Shown here in pieces: positions 43,593 to 53,847 of a stretch of 64,000 nt of DNA. Positions within the stretch are counted from its first letter, which is position 1. Each line of letters opens with the position of its first letter. This stretch comes from Ilyonectria destructans (taxonomy: Eukaryota; Ascomycota; Sordariomycetes; Hypocreales; Nectriaceae). The DNA lies in assembly GCA_020740775.1 (NCBI GenBank), contig JAHEWK010000021.1, positions 923,795-987,794 on the forward strand, read 5' to 3'. Made by a program: the position numbers and the translations under genes. A model generated the notes under the pieces. It was not told the DNA's origin and did not search any database. It saw only the letters and a list, made by a program, of their open reading frames with translations.

Positions 43593-44638
43593 ATGTCCGA
43601 CCCGCCCCTATTTAGCCTCTACGCATTGCCCAAATTTCCCACACCACCGAAGAACATTTTCAACCCTTACTCATGTTATCTGTGCGAATCGCCAACATCA
43701 TTTCCTCGCATCTTTACCCGTTCCAAAGACACGCCACTAAATATGGCGGACTCTTACCTGCGCGACAGCTTCTTCTTTCGGTCTGAAGAGCCCGACGGGT
43801 CCAACTACTCACGGATGAACCCTCGCGAAGCCACAAAGTCCCTTGCCCGCAACCGCGAAGATATCTTCGCGGATGAGCTCTCTCGGTTAACAGACGATGA
43901 GTACATCGAGGATATTATGCGGCACATCAAGCGAATGGAGGCATGTTCAGATGATCCCGTATACCTACCTAAATGCTAACCAGTCAACAGGATAAAACTC
44001 TTCCTGATGTCACACTCATCGATATGCAGAGCGAAATAGAGTGGTCCATGAGGCCCTACCTCATTGACTTCCTCTTCAAGGCTCACGCTGCCTTCGCCCT
44101 CCAACCTGAGACCCTCTTTCTCACGATCAATCTTTTAGACCGTTACTGCTCGAAGCGAGTCGTTTACAAGAAACACTACCAATTGTTAGGTTGTGCTACC
44201 TTGCTCATCGCCGCGAAGTACGGCGACAAAAAAATGCGCGTTCCCCAAATGCACGAACTCAAATATATATGTTGTGGACTGTACGAGGCCGACGCGTTCG
44301 CTCAGATGGAAATACACGTCCTCAACACGCTCGAGTGGTCCATCGGCCACCCTACCGTCTATTTCTTTTCTCAACTAATTATTGCGGAGAGGGGCGACGA
44401 CCAGGAAGTTCAGAACATGGCCGCCTATATCTGCGAGGTTGCTCTATACCATCGGGACTTCGTCTCTACCAAGCCTTCCACGATCGCCCGATCATCTCTC
44501 GCCCTGGCTCGCGCTATCCTCGGCCGCGCTGAAGTCAACGATGGAGAGTGGGATGACACTAACAACCTCACCATGTCTATCCTCTGCCATCATCTCCACC
44601 AACCTTCACCCACACTAGGACTCCAGTACAAAAGCTAG
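43593..44638 (+). CDS. G1-type cyclin (Cln-like) paralogue, short, with a GC-AG intron (331 aa)
   Basis: Exons 43593-43940 and 43991-44638 join in phase 0 (AHIKRME-type end RHIKRME, then DKTLPDVTLIDMQ). The 50-bp intron starts GCATGT and ends GCTAACCAGTCAACAG; its donor is GC, not GT, and no GT alternative keeps the frame. The cyclin box is clear: EIEWSMRPYLIDFLFKAHAA, TLFLTINLLDRYCSKRVVYK, LLGCATLLIAAKYGDKKMRV and MEIHVLNTLEWSIGHPTVYF. Cyclins of this type bind and activate the Cdc28/Cdk1 kinase in G1. The protein ends soon after the second half of the cyclin fold (SPTLGLQYKS), whereas typical fungal Cln proteins have a long C-terminal tail. Start at 43593 or 43743 (MADSYLRDSFFF) is undecided; the second looks more natural. 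Probably a divergent, possibly truncated duplicate. Confidence 0.75.
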
Positions 44639-45052
44639 CGGGCGTTATGGCTAGTGATCTTCTCTCGCCCCTCGTTGAGCCTACTACCAATAATTAGTCT
44701 CAGAGCCGACGACCTGAACATCCGTGATCGCTATCCGACCCCTGGGACCACTCCTGAGGTGTCAAGCTAGCAAGTGTCGCGTAGCACAAATGCCGATGAA
44801 CAGTTAGACATCGTTTCACATTATTTGTCGATTGAACCTTTCACATCTAGGTAGAAATGAGCAAAGTTCGACATTGCATATAGAATAGAGGGGTTCTAAA
44901 TTGTGTTCCCTCAGCTTCAGTTGACTGACTTTGGTACAAACGCAATGGAGTAGTGGCACAACCATTTTAATTATTCCAATCAAAGCACATCACTGAATAT
45001 TGAAGAAATGATTGTCTTATTTCTAAGAATTGGTCACCTTCAGTACCATTTT
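44639..45052. other. Intergenic, nothing recognised
   Basis: 3' flank of the cyclin gene up to the dispersed repeat. Confidence 0.45.
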
Positions 45053-45808
45053 GTTGGTGGAAGCGGCCTTTAGTGCAGACCACACCCGTCCGTAGGGTAG
45101 GAGCTGAAGATGGCAGGAAGACAAGGGAAAGCAACAATCTGGCCGTCACCTAGGGGTTGGGATGTAGGAAGCAGTGGTTACACTGCTTTTTGACGTCTCC
45201 AAAGGGAAAAAAAAGATAAATATCGATAAGAACTGCTGCGACAGCTATAGTGTAATGAGTGCAATGCGACAAAAGGCGTAGTTAAGTGTAAAAGAAGAAA
45301 AAAGCGTGTCGTTCAATTTTCTAGCATACTTGACGCCTTAAGTAGGGCCATAATGAAGCTAGCCAGGCTTTCTATCCATATTCCATGCTCCATACAGGCC
45401 CGTATGGAATATGGAATATGGAATGCACCTCGTATGGAATACAAAAAATGACGTCATCTCTCACACTGCCACTTATCGTAAAGAATCAGGTTTGGGAGCT
45501 CTGCAATTCAGTAATTGTACAGCGATTTGCCTGCTGTCGGCTGCAGACAGAGCTGATATTGAAGTATGAAACAGCATAAACGATGGGTTTGGGATCACTC
45601 GGAAACAGACTGCAATAGCGGGGATAATATTTTCCGGAATAATCCATTATTCCATACGTATGGAATACGGACGGCCTGTATGGAATATGGAGTATGGAGT
45701 ATGGAACATTCCATACTCCATCACTTATTCCATACGCGTATGGATAGAAAGCCTGAAGCTAGCTAATGGTCCCTGCTGTATTAAAACTCCGGTAGACCGT
45801 TGGCCCCT
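45053..45808 (+). repeat. Dispersed repeat, copy 2 of 3, split by a hAT-type MITE
   Basis: 45053-45363 and 45764-45808 together match copy 1 (8284-8670, opposite strand) and copy 3 (57088-57452). Start TTGTTGGTGGAAGCGGC; end CGTTGGCCCCTGACACACTAT. Copies 1 and 2 have GGTAGACCGTTGGCCCC at this end. The split is explained exactly by the insertion 45364-45755. Confidence 0.75.
45364..45755. mobile_element. hAT-type MITE (392 bp), TSD AAGCTAGC
   Basis: It begins CAGGCTTTCTATCCAT and ends ATGGATAGAAAGCCTG, perfect 16-bp inverted ends. It is flanked by the 8-bp duplication AAGCTAGC (45356-45363 and 45756-45763). Eight-base duplications and CAGG-type ends are typical of hAT transposons. Its interior has subterminal repeats of TGGAATATGGA and CCATACGTATGGAATA in both directions, the kind of sites bound by hAT transposases. 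No coding capacity, so it needs a transposase from elsewhere. Confidence 0.88.
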
Positions 45809-46650
45809 GACACACTATATGCCACAAGAACAAGTCATGCTTCACTAGCACAGATGAAGTGATCTTGTACCAATAAAGAAATGTGGCAAAGTTGGACTCA
45901 CGACGAATTTGCCCATCAGTAGTCAACGACCCAGTTGTTTAATACCAACTGCTAACTCATCATATGCCTCTTCTTTAGTGTTGTATTTAGTTGATATTCG
46001 TCATCAAATTGAACACTCTCGTGTTTTGTGGCCTCTTACAGACAATACAAAGAACCAGTTTACCTCGATCCAGCTTCATCCGCGCGCAGAATGTGTAGGG
46101 AGGCCATCCCAAATTCTTTAGCCACATCATCCCGCCAGGTTCGATTGCTCGGTCTAACCCATATCGTAAGAACCGATGCGTATCCATGATGTCAATTTTC
46201 CCAGACCCAGTTATAGACAGAAAGCATATGCGATGAATATCTTCACAATCCATTGTTACTGAACATTGACGGATGGTGTGGCGGCAACCCGCAATATCAA
46301 TAGGATCTCCAGAAGCTAATAGAAACTACGCCACTAATGGACTGTGTTCGGCAGATTCTGCCTCATCAATAGCATGGACAGCAGTGGAAACAACAGCTTG
46401 AAACTTGTCATACGCACGCCTGAAATGCGCATGCTGTCGTAATCTGTTGGCGCTATGCCCTGTCATTAAGGCAATAATTGGAATACATAAGCTGGCTATA
46501 CTAGCCCCATGGGTCGTCCCTCCTTTAAATGCTAGCCATTCATACCGTTATAATGCATTGCAAAAAAACCACGTTGCCTTAATACAACATCACGCAAAGC
46601 CGCACATCATTTGAACCATATTGTACATCAAGCCCAAAAGATCGACACCC
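45809..46650. other. Intergenic, nothing recognised
   Basis: Upstream region of the small membrane protein gene. A minus-strand frame (45987-46253) has no known domain. Confidence 0.4.
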
Positions 46651-47232
46651 ATGGATCAAAATTCCAGAACAATCCTATTAATTCTTATGGGACTCATTGT
46701 TTTCCTTATCCCCACAATCGCCTTCGCCCGGATTTTCGTTCACGCAGCAACGGAGAAGTGGCCATGGATCGAATCCGACGGCGGCCTAAAGTTTCTGTGC
46801 GTTATATCGTGCTTCATTCTTGCGCTCGCTTGGCCAATCGTTATAGTACTAGGCTTTTCAGTAATTACTGGCGCCTATATTAGAAAATCATTTTTCCAAT
46901 ATTGTTTTGAGGAGGACAAGACATGTTGTGGCATAGAAGCCTGCTTTACATCAGTTGCGCCGAGCAAAGGAAAGGGCAATAAGCATGATATCGAAAGCCA
47001 GAATGTCAATGTCAACATGACAAATTCACCACCAACAAATCAACCGCCCTCATATATTCGCAATAGCTCCAATAGGGTCGCTCCCTGCGGTTCACATATA
47101 CTACGATCCCATCTTGATTACCATGATCCAGATGTTCAGTCAGCCCAGCCAAGTAGAATTGTGGACATCTCCATCAACAACGATAGCGTATTGGCCGATC
47201 CACCACCTGCCTATTCCAGCAAGACAACCTAG
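46651..47232 (+). CDS. Small membrane protein with two PPxY motifs (193 aa)
   Basis: The start at 46651 (MDQNSRTILLILMGLIVFLI) puts the first membrane helix at residues 8-28. A second helix follows (FLCVISCFILALAWPIVIVL, then GFSVI, about residues 52-76). The remainder is a hydrophilic tail with a Cys cluster (DKTCCGIEACFTS) and an Asn/Pro-rich part. Two PPxY sites are present: QPPSYIRN and DPPPAYSS, the second near the C-terminus. PPxY motifs bind WW domains, and in fungi such small membrane proteins can act as adaptors for the Rsp5-type ubiquitin ligase; applying that here is inference. No family could be named. The frame is intact and intronless. Confidence 0.6.
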   Translation: MDQNSRTILLILMGLIVFLIPTIAFARIFVHAATEKWPWIESDGGLKFLCVISCFILALAWPIVIVLGFSVITGAYIRKSFFQYCFEEDKTCCGIEACFTSVAPSKGKGNKHDIESQNVNVNMTNSPPTNQPPSYIRNSSNRVAPCGSHILRSHLDYHDPDVQSAQPSRIVDISINNDSVLADPPPAYSSKTT

Positions 47233-47931
47233 TTCATCCATCCCTATTCTTAGCTATGCCTTGAGACCCACGGGCGGGCTATTAAGTAAGCCGACGATAA
47301 ATCAACACCTGCCGTCCAAATGTGGACAGTATCGCCTTCTGGATGACAAAGGATTGAACAGCACTATGGAAATAAAGGGCTAGCTTGGAACTAAACCGTA
47401 GTATTGATAATTTCGGTATGCGGTGAATGCAGCAAGTTTCTAAATAGCGATAAGGAAGACCCATTTAGTGTTCACTATCTGCACCGAGGTCCCATACCGT
47501 GTCAAGTTCAGTCAAACTCTATTTGTCCCTTGCGTCATGCGATTTAGTTGGTACCATCCTTACATATTCGAGTCACTGGTCCTTGCTTTAACAATTTTGT
47601 ATATCTTTTGGACTGTACAGGTAGCTTCGGGCCGTCGAATTTGCCTTTTTTCTCTGCCACATATGTCGTACGTGCCATAAAAAGCACATATTGTCCTTGC
47701 CACTGATTAGCTCGCACGGGACAAGAGCTAATTTACCTAAGTCCCATGGTCAATCTAGACTATTCATAGACGATGCTATAAAATATATCCCATAGGAAAG
47801 ACACAGTGGTACATTTCCGGCTGTCCCAGATACACTTTGGTTTTGTGGTAGATACCCTGTAGTTCTATATAGAGCAAGCTATATCCCATTTGAACAATAA
47901 TCAAGCATCCAAAGCTTCCCAGGTTTCCAAG
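47233..47931. other. Intergenic, nothing recognised
   Basis: It lies between two plus-strand genes; only short unsupported frames. Confidence 0.4.
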
Positions 47932-48795
47932 ATGAGTGCTAGAGTGCATGCCACAGATGACAAGTCAGAAAATATACGCCAAAAGTCTATGTTTCGGGCT
48001 GCCATAAACGGCGACGACATCACTGTCACATATTTAATAGCCACTGGAGAAACGGGAGTCAATCAGACCGACCATGACGGTAGAACGCCGCTGTGGTGGG
48101 CTGCAAGCTGCGGTCATGATTCGGTTGTTAATGTGCTTTTGCAAGCACGTACAATCGATGTGAATCGAAGCGACAAATACGGCACTTCTCCACTCATGAC
48201 AGCGAGTATGTATTACCACATTAATGTTGTCGGACTGCTTATACATAAAGGCAACGCCGATGTGAATCAAACTGACGGAAAGGACGGGAAAGGATTTTCA
48301 GCGTTGGATTATGCTAACAGTGAAGGCATTGCGAAGATACTAATAAGCACTGGCAAAATAGAGGTGTTTGATAATATAACATTTGATTATTCGGAGAGTG
48401 TAACGCCCCTCTTTTGGGCCGCCCAGCGCGGATATTCCAACATCATTCAAATGCTCTTAGATGAGGATCAGGTCGATTATAACTGGGCCGACTCGTCTGG
48501 GCGCACAACGCTTTTATTAGCTATTGAATACGGCTATTTCCGCATTGTTGAACAACTAGTAAAAGTGGATGAGGTAGACGTTAATTACAAGAACGCCGAT
48601 GGCCACACGGCGCTTTGGATAGCTTGTCGGGCGGGACGAGAGGACATCGTGCAGTGTTTATTGAGCACAGGGAGGGTCGACACTTCACTACAGGTTGAAG
48701 GACTTTCGTTTCATGAGGAAAATCTCACTCGTCGAGCATCGAGACCGCGACGCAGTCCCTGGTCCCACTTGTACTCATGGTCAACTAGAGGTTAA
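47932..48795 (+). CDS. Ankyrin-repeat protein, probably 3'-truncated (287 aa)
   Basis: Start at 47932 (MSARVHATDDKSEN). At least six ankyrin repeats follow, each with the TPL-A-GH pattern: DGRTPLWWAASCGHDSVVNV, YGTSPLMTASMYYHINVVGL, GFSALDYANSEGIAKILI, SVTPLFWAAQRGYSNIIQML, GRTTLLLAIEYGYFRIVEQL and GHTALWIACRAGREDIVQCL. Spacing is about 34 residues. After the last repeat the protein turns into a basic, unrelated end (RRASRPRRSPWSHLY), then stops, with LINE debris about 300 bases further. The gene may therefore have lost its 3' end. Ankyrin repeats bind other proteins; no partner can be inferred, and no NACHT or other N-terminal domain is present. Confidence 0.72.
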   Translation: MSARVHATDDKSENIRQKSMFRAAINGDDITVTYLIATGETGVNQTDHDGRTPLWWAASCGHDSVVNVLLQARTIDVNRSDKYGTSPLMTASMYYHINVVGLLIHKGNADVNQTDGKDGKGFSALDYANSEGIAKILISTGKIEVFDNITFDYSESVTPLFWAAQRGYSNIIQMLLDEDQVDYNWADSSGRTTLLLAIEYGYFRIVEQLVKVDEVDVNYKNADGHTALWIACRAGREDIVQCLLSTGRVDTSLQVEGLSFHEENLTRRASRPRRSPWSHLYSWSTRG

Positions 48796-49078
48796 TATGG
48801 ATCAAGTGATTTGGAGTGCGTCCGCCCAATCGGTGTTTCTGTATTTCTGTTCCTCTCAATTTGCGGTCTATATAGGAGAGCATCCTCAATCACATACACA
48901 CACACACAATTTATTACGCCCGGTGGCTTACAGCCAATAGGGCACTAGTTGTTATCGTACATATCCGTTTCCCAAGCTTTGCCATAATCTCGTAAAAGCC
49001 CATGCAGCGTCCAATTTCTGCTTTTGCCTCTTCATTTTCCATCACTCCGCCGGTCTCGTGGGGTTTATATTATTAGCA
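48796..49078. other. Short gap with a CA microsatellite
   Basis: A (CACA)n tract lies near 48891-48908. Nothing else recognised. Confidence 0.4.
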
Positions 49079-51780
49079 AGCCTACTTGAAGGCTATTCTC
49101 CAAGTGTTCAGAGTCCTATCTACGGCGGCTGAAGCGGTGCCTGCTGTCCATGGCACGAGGTGTTTGGTGGTGGGTGGATGTAGGTTAGGTTAGTAAGAAA
49201 GTGAGTGGGGTTTTGCAATCTAGTTTCACTACTGCGTATTGTCCAGTCGACCTGTGGCTATCGCAAACCGGATCGTCGCATGGACTGCGTCCATATTTGG
49301 CGTCCATTTTGTGTCGCCTGACGGTGATTTGCCTCCTAGGAAGAACGAGAGATTTCCTCTTTGTGTCTCGGTGCACTGCAACATTTCGGCTCGCTGTGCT
49401 ATCCATTTCCTGCACCAGAAGAAGAAATGCTCAGCCGTGTCTGTCGCTTGTCCACATGCGCATTGTGCTGATGCTGCTGCTGTGATCCGAAAGAGGTATG
49501 CATTCAGTCTGGCCATACCTGTCCTGAGCTGCGCCAGCACGCTGGCTTCTCTCCATGATAAGCTATCGTATAGTTGTCGAGTGTGCTTACCTGGTAGTGC
49601 AGCATCGACTCTCTTCGAAAACTTGCCGACGTTGTCTGGTAGGTGTTTACTAGTAGCCTAGCTCAATCTAGCCATATTAAGGGTCGTCGATCGCATTCTG
49701 GGAAACTTCAGAGCTGGGATGGCACCGTCCAGGGTTGCATCTCGCGCTTCTCTTTTAGCAGTCTTCAAAAGTTTGTGTTCCGCACTGGTGGGCATCCATA
49801 TGACAGCCACCGCACTTCCATTGATCTTCAACGCATCAATGGAGTCATATATGCATCCAACATACTCTTCACCGGATTGTTGGCGGGGATTTCGGATTGT
49901 GAGCACGGCAGCTTTGTTGCTCGTCAACAGTGCCACGCTTCGGTATTTCAGGTCAGGTAAGTGCCTCAATGCGTATGCCATCGCCGCCAGCTCCGCAGAA
50001 AACGGGTTCTGTTCCGTTCTCATACCAAGTGTGAAGGAAAACCGCTCACACCTCGGCCCTCCTCGCACCGATACAGGAATATCAATGACCCCGCCGACAC
50101 CTACTACACCGTTCCGTGCTGAACTGCTCACTACAACCCGTATTGCCTAGCCCAGGTCTGTTTGCCTCGTCTCCGTCTCGTTATTGTCAACCACGATAGT
50201 TTGTACCCGTTCTGTACAGGGGTGCTAGTGTAAATGGATTAACTGTCTCCAGCTCATCCATCGGTATTTCATTGAGTGCCACTGCCATCTCGTAAAATGG
50301 CGAGCGGTGGTATGGCCTGAACTTTCGGATACGGGATGTAGCGTTGCGGAGTGGGTTGGTAGTTGGCAGAGTATGGAGGGTAGTCCACATCTTGATTGCC
50401 CTCCTCCAAAAACGGTCCTGTGCGCTGGCGATATGTGCCTCTGCTTCTGCTCTGCTTGTTGCTACTGTGAGAAACGTTCCCACAATTGTTTGTGCCCCAA
50501 TCCTTTGAACTCGGTTGATGGGGCTGGCTTTTCTATACTTGCACGCGTGCATCCAGACGTTTGAGGCATAATCCACCACCGGGGCCACCATGGCTGTAAA
50601 CAGTTGCCTTGCTGTCGCTGGGGTAAGACCCCTGAGTCGCTGTAGCTCCATGGCCGCTTCCAAGCCCTTGATCGCTACCGGTGCGATGTGTTCTTTGTAT
50701 TTCAGACCAGAGTTCATGATCATTCCGAGAACCTTGACTTTGGTTTTGGGTCGGACAAGCTGTCCCTTGATTATAAAGGGCTCTGAGTCGGACTTGTACG
50801 CCTTTCGGGTGAAGTGTATGATCGCCGTCTTTTCCGCCTCAAAGGTTGCGCCACTTCTCCTCCCCCCGTCCAGCGCCTTCTCGATGATCGCTTCAATCCC
50901 ATCGCGATTGCTCTCTGCCATTGGGCCTGTGGTCCACGCTGTAAAGTCGTCCACGAAGGCTATCGCTCCTCCGTAACAATCAATTCGCTACTGTACGAGG
51001 TCTGCGTTGAAGAACAGGAACAGAATCGGAGACAGAGGGGACCCTTGCGGCAGACCAGCCTGTGGCAAGCTTCGCACCTCCGATGCCTGTCCGTTGACCC
51101 GAATGGTCGCCGTGCGATTCGAGCAAAAGGCCTCAATCCAACGAAGCAGCTCTTCCGAAATGCCCCTTGCTCTTAATCGTTGGATGAGTCTGTCTTTGCA
51201 CACTCCATTGTACGCCCCTTTGACGTCGAAACTCACGAGGCTAAGGATCCGTCGGCCTCGCCCGGCAGCGTAGATTTGCTCTTGCAGCAGCATCAGCGCC
51301 TGCTCAGCGGACCGCTGTTTACGGGCTCCAAAGTGGTTCGTTGGTAACAGCCCATACGTCTAGACGGCATGTGAGATCCTTTCTGCGATGACCGACTCCA
51401 ATACTTTGCCTAGTGTAGACAGAAGCGATATAGGTCTCCACGCCCTCACAATTGAATAGTCTCCTTTGTCTGGTTTCTTGAGAGGAATAATATTGGCACG
51501 CCTCCATTGGTCAGGCAGTGCTCCGTCTTTCAGCGACGCCGAAATAATGATAAGACTCGCTGCTTAACAACTGGCCAAGCCTGTTTCCAGACCATGGCGG
51601 GTAGTCCATCTTCACCGGGTACCTTCCACGACTTTGTCGTGAAGAGCTGTCGTTCCACCTCTTCCATAGTGATGTCCGGCATGGTGATGGCAGCTCCACG
51701 TTGTGGTCGAATTTTAAAGAGATTGGGCTTAAATTGAGGCAACTGGCTTATACAGAGTCTGAAAAAGTCGGTTACGAATG
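49079..51780 (-). mobile_element. Decayed Tad1-type LINE, 5'-truncated
   Basis: Minus-strand frames cover the second half of a LINE ORF2, in order. The start of the RT is at about 51742-51600 ([20 protein letters not shown]). RT core follows (SFDVKGAYNGVCKDRL, LPQGSPLSPILFLFFNADLV, then DDFTAWTTG at 50954), then an RNase H-like part (NPFSAELAAMAYALRHLPDL, LLTSNKAAVLTIRNPRQQSG) and the C-terminal CACGQATDTAEHFFFWC. Several frameshifts and stops separate the blocks, and the endonuclease and ORF1 are missing. It is related to, but clearly different from, the intact LINE at 12671-18392. The 3' region shares ACTTGGAGAA...CCTTCAAG with that element. Confidence 0.88.
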
Positions 51781-51918
51781 CGACACGGTTACGGGCAATG
51801 TTGCCCCCTCTCCAAGGGAGAGGAGGGAGCCTTTAGCTCCCAGTGGAGCCTGCGATAACGTGTGCTAAAGTCGGTCCCCCGGGTATACGCTGCTGTTACA
51901 GGATAATATAACGCATAC

Positions 51919-52101
51919 TGTTGGATCCGTTACGGTCAATTTGATCAAATAGATAGTGTTCAAAGCAGTGATAATAATGTTAATAATTGCTTGTGCCAGT
52001 CATCCAGACCGGCTAGAAGAGGGGTTATTAGACGCCCCTTCTGACTAAGGTCAGGATATCAATCTATCAGAGGTTTCGTAATACAGGGTCATCTTCCAAC
52101 A
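51919..52101 (+). repeat. Solo LTR (183 bp), near-perfect target duplication
   Basis: It begins TGTTGGATCC and ends ATCTTCCAACA, so TGTTGGA/TCCAACA are inverted ends. The flanks are CATAC (51914-51918) and CATCC (52102-52106), one mismatch. A decayed relative is at 20762. Confidence 0.7.
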
Positions 52102-52228
52102 CATCCTAGAAACCGAAGGAATGCATGTTGGCGTGCGTCGTTGGTGGCTGAGGGCTAGTCATCTTGTGGGGGCAGCTGACTCGCGTGCGCCTCTCTTGAC
52201 CATCGAGTACCGTAAGGTGTTGAACGGC

Positions 52229-53311
52229 CTACTGGATATCCTCAGCCAGTAACCCTTTCATCCACTCCTTCATTTCCTGCATGCATTCGCCATTACTTTC
52301 TGCCAAACCTTCTAGTAGTATGAAATCATGGGCCATCTGATCCTGAATATCGAACCGCACACTCATCTTCGGATTCAAGAGGCGTACTTCGTTGACGAAT
52401 CGAATACATTGCTCCCGAAAAACTTCGTAATATCCAGCAGTGACAAACATCTGTGTTGTAACGGTGTTAAATCTGTCGAAACAAGGAAATTCCAGGTCCA
52501 GAGGAAAAGCGAGACAGGGATGCTCTTTATCCATGCCGGTGTATTCGAATAGATCAGTGGTAAATCTATTTACTGTTGCGGCTGACAGCATGTCGATTGA
52601 GCTATTTTCGGCAAATGACTGATCGACGGTGTATCGAGTAAGCCAAGGTGAAACAAGGAACACTCCAGCGAGTGGTTTGGTAAGTAGAATTGGTGCGGCT
52701 TCAGGGTAGGGCTGCACCAAATGGCAGAGCAATTGGCTCGCCAACCCTCCACCGGCGGAGTCTCCACCAATAATTATGTTTTGTGGCTGAAACCCAGAAG
52801 CCAAGAGGTGCGATAGGGCAGTGGAAGCCTGGCATAATTGAGCGGGATACTTTGCATCAGGGTAGAGGGTGTATTCAAGTGCCGCAACCGCAACTTCAGT
52901 GCGCATCTCAATTCCGGCAGTAACATAGGCTCGCCAGCACCACTCCAAATGACCTGGAAGCATGGGAGCAATGTAACCGCCTCCGTGAAAGAATAGAATC
53001 ACTTTCCTTGCATTCCGGCGGTCCCCAACCCAAAGGAGCGAAGACTTGCCATCTGCAAGAGCTTCGACATCGTGGCTCAATCGGTCGTCTGGGCGATCAA
53101 CACCTCCTGCTTTTACCCTCTTGCGGCAGATCCACTTTGTATAGGTATCTCTTGTCGACCTACATAAATACTGAATCTCACGTACTTTGAGATTTCTCAT
53201 GACCACATTGAGTAAGGCACAAATGACGTATACTTGAAGAGGAAGGCCATGAGTCAACGCAATGAAGGTTGTGCGCAAGACCGCGACTAGGACTAGCAAC
53301 GGAGCTGACAA
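52229..53311 (-). CDS. Alpha/beta hydrolase (hormone-sensitive lipase / steryl acetyl hydrolase type)
   Basis: The frame encodes 360 residues. The oxyanion motif HGGGY (H109-Y113), the nucleophile elbow GGDSAGGG with Ser185, a likely acid in GYYEVFREQ (E296) and the catalytic His328 in QMAHDFILL are all present. This is the hormone-sensitive-lipase branch that includes fungal steryl acetyl hydrolases and cluster deacetylases. The first 37 residues form a membrane helix (VYVICALLNVV) that looks homologous to the family, but they start at a TTG (53311). The first in-frame ATG is 53200, so the true start probably lies in an unidentified upstream exon. The gene is divergent to the flavin monooxygenase at 53848, with about 540 bases between; a shared substrate is plausible. 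Likely reaction: hydrolysis of an ester or acetyl group. Confidence 0.8.
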   Translation of the reverse strand: MSAPLLVLVAVLRTTFIALTHGLPLQVYVICALLNVVMRNLKVREIQYLCRSTRDTYTKWICRKRVKAGGVDRPDDRLSHDVEALADGKSSLLWVGDRRNARKVILFFHGGGYIAPMLPGHLEWCWRAYVTAGIEMRTEVAVAALEYTLYPDAKYPAQLCQASTALSHLLASGFQPQNIIIGGDSAGGGLASQLLCHLVQPYPEAAPILLTKPLAGVFLVSPWLTRYTVDQSFAENSSIDMLSAATVNRFTTDLFEYTGMDKEHPCLAFPLDLEFPCFDRFNTVTTQMFVTAGYYEVFREQCIRFVNEVRLLNPKMSVRFDIQDQMAHDFILLEGLAESNGECMQEMKEWMKGLLAEDIQ

Positions 53312-53847
53312 AGACTATTAATACAAAAGCACATGAAGTGTAGACTCTCAAAAGATGAACATACTGAAGCAAGCTAGGCGAAGTACAAAATAAAACTTTT
53401 CCGGTTTGGACAGAGGAGGCGCCATTGCAGATATGGGGCAGGTTTGAGGGCTTGGGATGAGATGATCGAGAAGTCAGAATAATGGAATAAAAAAGGAACA
53501 AAAGAGATCGATGAGCTCGATGGGTTTACCAATAAAGAGCCTTGGAAACTCCTTTCCCTTAATTTTATGTTTTTTTACTTGAACGCGGATGCCGGCTTGG
53601 GCCGGCTGAATTGGCAATGAGGCAGATTCGGCCTGCCATTCTGCCATTTTCAGACGCGAACAGTAGCTAAAAAGATGTGACACCGAAAGAAAGCTGTTTT
53701 CGGATGTACCCACCGGTATATATCGTAGATATTCACATAGCCATGCTCAATTGCGCCTCGGGTTACTTCTAAGACTACTTCTTGAGGAATTTCAGACACC
53801 TGCAAAACTTAAGTATATCCAATTGGAATGTTAGCAGTTACGCACTG
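53312..53847. promoter_or_regulatory. Shared upstream region of the divergent hydrolase and monooxygenase genes
   Basis: About 540 bases separate the two divergent frames; it may also contain the missing first exon of the hydrolase. It includes an A/T-rich AAAAAGGAACAAAAG tract and GC-rich GCCGGCTTGGGCCGGCTG, an inverted GCCGGC pair near 53591-53605. No specific binding site can be named. Confidence 0.35.
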
